Source: DASUAO01 sp046484625
GTDB taxonomy: Bacteria > Actinomycetota > Acidimicrobiia > IMCC26256 > PALSA-555
Direction of reading: 5' to 3'
DNA length: 5,276 bases
Assembly: GCA_046484625.1 (NCBI GenBank)
Contig: JAWOIO010000066.1
Span: forward strand, 1 to 5,276
Shown here piece by piece: positions 1 through 4,206 of the stretch. The number at the start of each line of letters is the position of its first letter. The stretch's first letter is position 1. Below the pieces are notes generated by a model, which saw only the letters and a list, made by a program, of their open reading frames with translations, did no database searches and was not told the origin of the DNA. Made by a program: the position numbers and the translations under genes.

Positions 1-207
1 GGCTCGTATGCGCGGGGCGAGGCCGATGCCGCGAGCGATCTCGATCTCCTCGTCGAACTCCCCCCAGGTGCGTCGCTGCTGGACCTGATCGGGCTGCAGC
101 AGGATCTTAGCGAGGAGCTGGGACTGAAGGTCGAGGCGACGACCTACCGGGCGCTTCACCCCCAGCTCCGCGACCGCGTCCTCCAGGACGAGATCAGGAT
201 CCCGTGA
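1..207 (+). CDS. MNT-type minimal nucleotidyltransferase (HEPN/MNT antitoxin family), 3' part only
   Basis: The frame is open from base 1, and 68 residues are visible before TGA at 205-207; the start lies left of the window. The visible part opens with the nucleotidyltransferase signature G-S-x10-D-x-D: Gly and Ser are the first two residues and the Asp pair are residues 13 and 15, followed by LLVEL. A C-terminal ALHPQLRDRVLQ segment is typical of MntA-like proteins that end in a short basic helix. Known family members are antitoxins that AMPylate or otherwise neutralise a HEPN RNase encoded just downstream. The third active-site carboxylate, usually Asp in a VDLV-type strand, appears here as Glu (KVEATTY). 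No complete HEPN gene follows, so this copy seems to lack its partner. Family assignment is fairly sure. Whether it is active as an antitoxin is unknown. Confidence 0.75.
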   Translation, partial: GSYARGEADAASDLDLLVELPPGASLLDLIGLQQDLSEELGLKVEATTYRALHPQLRDRVLQDEIRIP

Positions 208-326
208 AGGACCGTGACCCGTCGCTGGCCACAGGCCCGCCGGAAGCGTCGGCGGTCTTGGTCTCAGTTTCGGACCTGCCAGCGCACGTACTACGGTGTG
301 TCATACAGGAGGTGCCGCCGTGTTGA
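204..326 (+). pseudogene. Possible remnant of a HEPN toxin start, overlapping the MNT gene
   Basis: A GTG at 204 overlaps the MNT stop in a GTGA arrangement, which is how HEPN toxins are usually coupled to their MNT partner. The frame begins VKDRDPSL, resembling the (M)xxRDPRL start common in HEPN proteins, then becomes a low-similarity Ala/Val/Ser-rich stretch. It stops at 324-326 after only 40 codons, inside the start of vapB. No RxxxxH motif is present, so it cannot be a working HEPN RNase. The likely reading is a deletion that removed nearly the whole toxin and joined its first codons to the vapBC promoter region. A chance open frame remains possible because only about eight residues support the idea. 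Confidence 0.35.
292..319 (+). promoter_or_regulatory. Putative -10 box and Shine-Dalgarno of vapBC1
   Basis: TACGGT at 292-297 fits the actinobacterial TAnnnT -10 pattern. ACAGGAGGT at 305-313 contains a near-perfect Shine-Dalgarno sequence 7 nt before the GTG at 320, which fixes the vapB start. The preceding -35 area is weak; TTCGGA at 269-274 with a 17-nt spacer is the best candidate. VapBC modules usually repress their own promoter through the antitoxin's ribbon-helix-helix domain, so an operator probably overlaps this site, but I cannot define it. Confidence 0.35.
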
Positions 327-568
327 CGGTTCGGCTTCCCGATCACCTCGAGCGTGAGCTCGTTCGGCTCGCCGCAGAGGAAGGAACGACGAAGACGCAG
401 ATCGTTCGCCGGGCGCTCGAGCGCTACATGGCTGCCCGCCGCGAACAGCGAAGCTCGTTCGAACTCGGCGAGGAGCTCTTCGGCCGCTATGGATCTGGCG
501 AGCGAACGCTCTCCACGAGCTACAAGGAGCGGGTCCGGGAGAAGCTGCGTGCGAAGCATCCTGGTTGA
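320..568 (+). CDS. vapB: VapB-type ribbon-helix-helix antitoxin (module 1)
   Basis: This 82-residue antitoxin should neutralise the adjacent VapC RNase and autorepress the operon. Residues 2-38 form a ribbon-helix-helix DNA-binding domain: a short strand (LTVRLP), a helix (HLERELVRLAAEEG) and the TKTQIVRRALERYM helix. The C-terminal part, with SFELGEELFG and then LSTSYKERVREKLRAKH, matches the toxin-wrapping tail of VapB/CopG-like antitoxins. I chose GTG 320 rather than the upstream in-frame GTG at 296, because AGGAGG lies 7 nt before it and the RHH strand begins right there. Its 3' end overlaps vapC by 20 nt, indicating translational coupling. The protein is unrelated in sequence to the second VapB at 1329. 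Confidence 0.85.
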   Translation: MLTVRLPDHLERELVRLAAEEGTTKTQIVRRALERYMAARREQRSSFELGEELFGRYGSGERTLSTSYKERVREKLRAKHPG

Positions 569-968
569 TGCCGGGCCGTTGATCGCGCTCTTCGACAAAG
601 ATGACCGGCACCATGCCGCGATGCGGGCGCTGTTCCGGGATTCAGCGGGTCGGCTGATCACGACCTGGCCCGTCGTCACCGAGACCTCCCACATGCTGGA
701 CTTCGACGCCCGGGCCCAGTTGGATTTCTTCCGATGGGTGGCCGCGGGTGGCGTCGTCGTTCACGAGATTCCGCAGGAGGCACTTGGGCGGATCATCGAA
801 CTGGTGGAGAAGTACGGTGACCGCCCGATGGATCTTGCGGATGCCACCCTCGTCGTCGCGGCCGAGGCGCTCGGCATCCACGAGATCGTCTCGATCGACC
901 GCGACTTCGAGATCTACCGGATCGCCGGGCGCGTGCCGTTCGTGAACCTGTACACGTCGAGCGGGTAG
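549..968 (+). CDS. vapC: VapC-type PIN-domain ribonuclease toxin (module 1)
   Basis: This is a 139-residue PIN-domain toxin expected to be a Mg2+-dependent endoribonuclease cutting tRNA or rRNA. The acidic active-site set is complete: Asp7 in ILVDAGPL, Glu45 in VVTETSHML, Asp98 in MDLADATL, and Asp117/Asp119 in SIDRDFEIY. The length is normal for VapC. The start is GTG 549 inside the end of vapB. It has a GGGAG Shine-Dalgarno at 537-541, 7 nt upstream, and places the first PIN strand at residue 3. There is no ATG in a sensible position. The N-terminal DAGPLIALFDKDDRHH pattern belongs to the VapC subgroup with DAGPL rather than DTSVW, so it differs from the second toxin in the window. The toxin appears intact. 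Confidence 0.88.
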   Translation: MRSILVDAGPLIALFDKDDRHHAAMRALFRDSAGRLITTWPVVTETSHMLDFDARAQLDFFRWVAAGGVVVHEIPQEALGRIIELVEKYGDRPMDLADATLVVAAEALGIHEIVSIDRDFEIYRIAGRVPFVNLYTSSG

Positions 969-1062
969 ATCGAATCGCGCGCGTGCCGTGGCAGGCCCAA
1001 CGCCATCGCGCGCCAGCCGGTACCGGCGCGCACTCGGAGGTTGCGGGCACGGGACTTCGGGC

Positions 1063-1216
1063 TCACGATCGCGGACCGATCTGGCCATCGGTGACGAGGC
1101 TCACGGTGTTCGGATTGCGGAGGGCGAACGCGCGCCCGGGGGGCGAACGACTCGGAAGCGACTCGGACGTCGAGGGCTTCCGAGTCGAGCCGCGGCAGGG
1201 GCTGCTCGTGCGTCAC
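1063..1216 (-). pseudogene. Small unrecognised minus-strand gene, apparently frameshifted
   Basis: A GTG at 1216 is preceded by a clear AGGAGG Shine-Dalgarno (complement of 1222-1227, 5 nt spacing). The first 26 codons, beginning MTHEQPLPRLDSEAL, have only three A/T third positions, as expected for a gene in this genome. After the six-base C run (G run 1138-1143 on the + strand) the same frame loses that bias. The frame one base further along keeps it and reads GRAFALRNPNTVSLVTDG to a TGA at 1065-1063. Removing one base from the run gives a 50-residue protein. I do not recognise its family, and it has no signal peptide or membrane segment. It could be a true small gene with an assembly indel, a fresh pseudogene, or the N-terminal stub of a larger gene. 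Confidence 0.33.
1148..1187. repeat. Perfect 12-bp inverted repeat with an overlapping tandem repeat
   Basis: CGACTCGGAAGC at 1148-1159 is the exact reverse complement of GCTTCCGAGTCG at 1176-1187, with a 16-nt loop between them. A second copy of CGACTCGGA (1159-1167) follows the first with an 11-nt period, so the right arm could pair with either. No T tract follows on either strand, so this is not a standard intrinsic terminator. It lies inside the proposed small minus-strand gene. It may be a regulatory hairpin, a binding site, or a by-product of repeated Ser/Glu/Asp codons. Confidence 0.5.
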
Positions 1217-1299
1217 GCGCGCCTCCTAGGGTGCTCGTACAGGATGCCTGTTCGGTGGCGGGCTGCGATGCCCACCACCTCGTAGGCGCGGTCAAGGTG

Positions 1300-1328
1300 T
1301 AGAGTCGCACACAGGAGGTCACACAGAC
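1300..1328 (+). promoter_or_regulatory. Putative -10 box and Shine-Dalgarno of vapBC2
   Basis: TAGAGT at 1300-1305 fits the TAnnnT -10 pattern and lies 23 nt before the ATG, almost the same layout as vapBC1. ACAGGAGGT at 1311-1319 gives a near-consensus Shine-Dalgarno 9 nt before ATG 1329. GTGT (1297-1300) and ACAC (1309-1312) flank the box as a short inverted repeat with an 8-nt gap, which could be an operator for the VapB dimer. No good -35 box is visible. Confidence 0.35.
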
Positions 1329-1532
1329 ATGGCCACGAACCTCGACCTCGATCCTCGACTCCTCGACCGGGCGTTCCGCCTGAGCGGTGAGCGCACCAAG
1401 AAGGCGACCGTCACGCGTGCGCTCGAGGAGTACGTCGCGCGCCTGGAACAGCGACGCGCCACCGACCTGTTCGGCGAACTCGAGTGGGACGCCACGTACG
1501 ACTACAAGGCCGAACGCTCGCGCGACGGATGA
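1329..1532 (+). CDS. vapB: VapB-type antitoxin (module 2)
   Basis: This 67-residue antitoxin opens with MATNLDLDPRLLDRAF. It then has the TKKATVTRALEEYVARLEQ helix, which together form the short N-terminal DNA-binding region of the VapB subgroup paired with DTSVW-type PIN toxins. The tail, DLFGELEWDATYDYKAERSR, is a hallmark of this subgroup and is expected to occupy the toxin's active-site groove. The length is normal. The ATG is set by the AGGAGG at 1313-1318. The stop overlaps the toxin start as ATGA, so the two are translationally coupled. The predicted role is to neutralise the downstream RNase and, with it, repress the operon. Confidence 0.87.
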   Translation: MATNLDLDPRLLDRAFRLSGERTKKATVTRALEEYVARLEQRRATDLFGELEWDATYDYKAERSRDG

Positions 1533-1933
1533 GCCTTCTCGTCGACACCAGCGTCTGGTCGCTCGCCTTCCGACGCGACGTCGGGCACGCTGCGCCGCAG
1601 GTCGTGGTGCTCCGCGAGGCGCTCGAAGGCGCCCGGCTCGTCGTCACCACCGGCTTCGTCGTCCAGGAACTCTTGCAGGGGTTCGCCGGCCCGCGGGACC
1701 GCGCGCGACTCCTCGAGCGCCTCTCGGCGCTGACCTTCGTCCACCCCGACCTCGACGACCACGTCGCGGCCGCCGAGATTCGCAACGCCTGCCGTCGCAA
1801 GGGTGTCCCCGTCGGCACCATCGACGCCCTCCTCATCCAGTTGTGCCGGCGGCACTCCTTGGAGCTCCTCACCAGCGATGGCGACTTCGCCGCCGCGAGG
1901 GAGCACGTCGGGTTCGGTCTCTGGTCGGGCTGA
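1529..1933 (+). CDS. vapC: VapC-type PIN-domain ribonuclease toxin (module 2)
   Basis: This is a 134-residue PIN-domain RNase toxin. It starts MSLLVDTSVWSLAFRRD, the classic VapC opening, with catalytic Asp6. The other acidic residues are Glu47 (VVQELLQG), Asp99 (VGTIDALLI) and Asp117/Asp119 (LLTSDGDFAA), so the active site is complete. The length and the C-terminal DGDFAAAREH segment are usual for VapC. The ATG overlaps the vapB stop (ATGA). It has no clear ribosome binding site of its own and so relies on translation of vapB. The likely target is tRNA or rRNA, but the sequence does not say which. It differs from the DAGPL-type VapC at 549, so cross-neutralisation between the two modules is unlikely. 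Confidence 0.9.
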   Translation: MSLLVDTSVWSLAFRRDVGHAAPQVVVLREALEGARLVVTTGFVVQELLQGFAGPRDRARLLERLSALTFVHPDLDDHVAAAEIRNACRRKGVPVGTIDALLIQLCRRHSLELLTSDGDFAAAREHVGFGLWSG

Positions 1934-2377
1934 GGCGGTGCATCGCGGGCGGCCCGGGATCCGAGCCAATCCCTTGGAGGTCCGCGGCGTCGACGTGTCG
2001 ACCGCGCGCAGCGCGTCCGCGCCCAAGTTCGCGCCGAAGGCGGGCGCGAGCTTGCTGAGGCGGTTCCCGCGTGCCCGTGCGGAGGGCGACAAGCCGGAAC
2101 TCCTTATCGATCACGGAGGCGTTCGAACGTTGGTGAGGTCCACCAGGCGGCCGACGCCGCCGGTGATGCTTCGGCGCTGCGCTGAGCATCGACACTTCGA
2201 TCATGGTCGACGTGTGGACGCTAAGCGTCCCGCCAACGAAGCACCCACCCCGGTTCCCATGCTTCCGACGATCGGCCGTGACCACGCTCGGCGCTCGGCG
2301 AGCGGCCACCGGTCGATGCGTGCACGTTCGCGCTCGAGCGGCGCCAAACGGCGTCCAGAACGTGATAGCTTCACGCC
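1934..2377. other. 444-nt stretch without a confident gene
   Basis: No recognisable protein or RNA gene was found. Between about 1978 and 2092 the codon wobble bias looks coding-like. It is compatible both with a plus-strand frame (through LEVRGVDVSTARSASAPK) and with a minus-strand frame starting at TTG 2092 after AAGGAG (complement of 2100-2105). Neither resembles a family I know. The stretch also contains a 14-nt element at 1989-2002 repeated with one mismatch at 2206-2219, a 10-bp palindrome CGTTCGAACG at 2120-2129, and an inverted repeat GACGCT-A-AGCGTC at 2217-2229. It ends with the amidohydrolase promoter. Confidence 0.4.
2366..2377 (+). promoter_or_regulatory. Putative -10 box for a leaderless amidohydrolase mRNA
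   Basis: TAGCTT at 2366-2371 matches the TAnnnT -10 consensus and is exactly 6 nt from ATG 2378, so transcription would begin at or next to the A of the start codon. No Shine-Dalgarno sequence precedes the ATG. This spacing is characteristic of leaderless transcripts in actinobacteria and contrasts with the SD-led vapBC genes. No clear -35 box is visible. Confidence 0.45.
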
Positions 2378-3628
2378 ATGCCCATCACGCACATCCGGAA
2401 CGGCACGCTCATCGACGGCACCGGCCGCGCACCGATCCACGGCGCCAGCGTCATCATCGAAGACGGCCGCATCCACAGCGTCGGCCACACCGACAGCCTC
2501 GACGTGCCGCATGGAACGGTGGAAGAGATCGACGCGCGCGGCGGGTACATGCTCCCCGGCTTCATCGACACGCACGTCCACCTGACGATCGAGGGCTTCG
2601 ACCTCGCTCGCGACATGATGACGCCGTTCTCGATGCGGTTCTACAAGGCCGCGGCGCACATGCGCCGGACGCTCGACGCCGGAATCACCAGCGTGCGCGA
2701 CGCCGGCGGCGCCGACGCGGGCATGAAGATGGCGATCGAGTCCGGCCTGGTGCAGGGTCCACGCCTCCAGATCAGCATCGCCGTCCTCACCATCACCGGC
2801 GGTCACGTCGACTTCTGGATGCGCTCCGGCAACGAGTTCCAGCTCGTGCCGTCGTATCCCGGCTTCCCCGACGGTCGCTGCGACGGCGTGGACGCGGTCC
2901 GGCAGAAGGTGCGGGAGGTGCTCCGCGCCGGAGCTGACGTGATCAAGATCTGCGCCACGGGTGGCGTCATGAGCCCCACCGACCATCCGGAGTTCACGCA
3001 GTTCTCACCGGAGGAGCTTGACGTGATCGTGCGCGAGGCCGGTTATCGTCGCGGCGTCAAGGTGATGGCGCACGCCCAGGGGGCCGAGGGCGTCAAGAAC
3101 GCGTTGCGCGCAGGCGTCCACTCGATCGAGCACGGGGTCTACCTCGACGACGAAGCGATCGACCTGATGCTCGAACGCGGCGCGTTCCTCGTGCCCACAC
3201 TGCTCGCGCCGCTCTCCGTGATCGAGACGGGTGAAGCCTCCGGCATGCCCGAGCATGCCATCACCAAGGCTCGCGAGGCGATCGATGCGCACCGCGAGAG
3301 CATCCGCCGAGCGCACGCGGCCGGAGTGAAGATCGCGATGGGCACCGACGCGGGCGTGATGCCGCACGGCACCAACCTGCGCGAGCTCGGTCTCATGGTC
3401 GAGATCGGCATGACACCGATGGAGGCCATCGTCGCCACGACCAAGGTCGCGGCGGAGTGCCTCGGCTGGCAGGATCGCCTGGGGACGATCGAGGCTGGCA
3501 AGCTGGCCGACATCATCATCGCCACCAAGAACCCCCTGGACGACGTTCGGTCCTTGGAGGACGTCGACACGATCGCGCTGGTGATGCAAGGTGGTGTCGT
3601 GGTCAAGGGTGGTCCGAAGTCCGGGTGA
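2378..3628 (+). CDS. Metal-dependent amidohydrolase (imidazolonepropionase/Xaa-Pro dipeptidase-like)
   Basis: This complete 416-residue cytoplasmic enzyme of the amidohydrolase superfamily has no signal peptide. An N-terminal beta-sandwich (IRNGTLIDGTG, then ASVIIEDGRI) precedes the TIM barrel. The barrel carries a full binuclear metal site: His66 and His68 in GFIDTHVHL, the probable carboxylated Lys190 in DVIKICATGG, His232 in VMAHAQG, His252 in SIEHGVYL, and Asp324 in AMGTDAG. The chain returns to the sandwich with the LGTIEAGKLADIIIATKNPLDD segment, typical of this COG1228-like group. Characterised relatives hydrolyse Xaa-Pro or N-acyl dipeptides, or cyclic amides, so the substrate here is open. 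It stands alone: the next gene converges from the other strand. ATG 2378 is supported by the -10 box 6 nt upstream and by the family's usual N-terminus. Confidence 0.9.
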   Translation: MPITHIRNGTLIDGTGRAPIHGASVIIEDGRIHSVGHTDSLDVPHGTVEEIDARGGYMLPGFIDTHVHLTIEGFDLARDMMTPFSMRFYKAAAHMRRTLDAGITSVRDAGGADAGMKMAIESGLVQGPRLQISIAVLTITGGHVDFWMRSGNEFQLVPSYPGFPDGRCDGVDAVRQKVREVLRAGADVIKICATGGVMSPTDHPEFTQFSPEELDVIVREAGYRRGVKVMAHAQGAEGVKNALRAGVHSIEHGVYLDDEAIDLMLERGAFLVPTLLAPLSVIETGEASGMPEHAITKAREAIDAHRESIRRAHAAGVKIAMGTDAGVMPHGTNLRELGLMVEIGMTPMEAIVATTKVAAECLGWQDRLGTIEAGKLADIIIATKNPLDDVRSLEDVDTIALVMQGGVVVKGGPKSG

Positions 3629-3639
3629 GAGGACGCTCC

Positions 3640-3655
3640 AGAGCGCACCCGCTCT
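3640..3655. terminator. Weak hairpin after the amidohydrolase
   Basis: AGAGCG and CGCTCT form a perfect 6-bp stem around a CACC loop, starting 12 nt after the amidohydrolase stop. No U tract follows, so it is at best a T-less terminator of the kind described in GC-rich actinobacteria. Confidence 0.3.
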
Positions 3656-3657
3656 CC

Positions 3658-3771
3658 TTACACCCCGTACAACGCCCCGTACTTCACCGTGACGTAGTCC
3701 AGGTACGTCGATGCCGTGGGTCTCCACCTGATGTGGGACGGTGGGGCCGCTTCATGCTGGTCGACCGACCG
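3658..3771 (-). pseudogene. Coding-like 3' fragment of an unrecognised minus-strand gene
   Basis: A minus-strand frame open for 37 codons ends at TAA (complement of 3658-3660). Its last part reads TASTYLDYVTVKYGALYGV, and nearly every codon there ends in G or C, as in the real genes of this window. Upstream the bias fades and a TGA (complement of 3772-3774) closes the frame, with no start codon or ribosome binding site. It looks like the 3' end of a gene whose 5' part has been lost or scrambled. The family is not recognised. At this length a chance frame cannot be excluded. Confidence 0.25.
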
Positions 3772-3896
3772 TCACCTCGGACTGATCGGTACGCCGCTCG
3801 CGATCCATTCGGTCTGACTCCGCGTTCGGTAGCCGAGCAGGGCGCACGCCCTCGGGCGACGACCGCTTGGTGCGGATCTCGACGCCCGCTCGCGCC

Positions 3897-4206
3897 TCAG
3901 GCGCCTTCGAGGTCATGGGCTCGAAGCCACGCGGTCACCGCTGCCCCGTCGTCCGGCGTCAGGTCGTGCCCCGCCTCGAGCCGCTCGACGTGGACCGCGG
4001 CACCGTGCTCCTCGAGGTAGGCGACCGCGGCTTCCGCCTGGGGCCCGTAGGCGTCGGCGTGGCCGAGCAGGGCCAGGACTGGCGTGCCTGTCAGGTCGAC
4101 CGCCGAGGGGCTCCGCGGGGACCACGGCCGGACGCAGCAGGATGGCGCCGGCGTAGGCGTCCGGATGGCGCGCGAGGCTCGTGATGGCGAGGTTGGCGCC
4201 GTTGGA
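3897..4206 (-). pseudogene. Detached C-terminal half of the MhqD-like alpha/beta hydrolase
   Basis: This continues the hydrolase domain beyond the amber codon at 4209-4207. It begins SNGANLAITSLARHPDAYAG, where the Ser (codon 4206-4204) is the expected nucleophile, and goes on to ILLRPAVVPAEP. The reading then has to shift by one base near the G run at 4107-4110 to recover VDLTGTPVLALLGHADAYGP, with the likely catalytic Asp at codon 4055-4053. It ends with LEAGHDLTPDDGAAVTAWL, where the likely catalytic His is codon 3968-3966, and a TGA at 3899-3897. All three triad residues survive but are split over two frames and cut off from the N-terminal half. There is no obvious internal start. This is a recently decayed gene or a sequence with errors. 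Confidence 0.7.

Larger units (their letters stand above)
969..1328. other. 360-nt gap between the two VapBC modules
   Basis: No plus-strand gene is convincing here. The gap holds a probable small broken minus-strand gene (1063-1216), a perfect 12-bp inverted repeat (1148-1187), and the vapBC2 promoter and ribosome binding site at its right end. The 969-1062 part shows nothing I can name. A 100-codon minus-strand frame (914-1216) also crosses the gap and runs into the end of vapC, but its codon pattern is only good up to the G run at 1138-1143. Confidence 0.5.

Noticed and set aside
914..1216. Full 100-codon minus-strand frame as an intact gene
   Set aside because: It shares the good start signal at 1216, but third-position bias is lost after the G run at 1138-1143 and the frame runs antisense into the vapC 3' end. 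Only the shifted, shorter reading is coding-like.
969..1328. Integron attC-type recombination site between TA modules
   Set aside because: Tandem TA cassettes invite the idea, but I found no RYYYAAC/GTTRRRY end pair at either boundary, and the 12-bp inverted repeat is perfect and internal, unlike attC.
1502..2092. 196-codon minus-strand frame across vapC2
   Set aside because: Most of it is antisense to a complete VapC. Only the first ~38 codons outside vapC2 look coding-like, so it is kept as a finding on the gap and not called as a gene.
2120..2129. LexA/SOS box
   Set aside because: The actinobacterial box needs GAAC-N4-GTTC order; here the order is GTTC followed directly by GAAC.
2115..2135. 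tRNA-like T-loop (GTTCGAAC) at the 2120-2129 palindrome
   Set aside because: The flanking bases cannot form a 5-bp T stem on either strand, and no anticodon or acceptor stem can be placed around it.
2201..2986. Long minus-strand frame antisense to the amidohydrolase
   Set aside because: The amidohydrolase on the other strand has every metal-binding motif, and the antisense product is an Asp/His/Val/Arg-rich shadow with no family resemblance.
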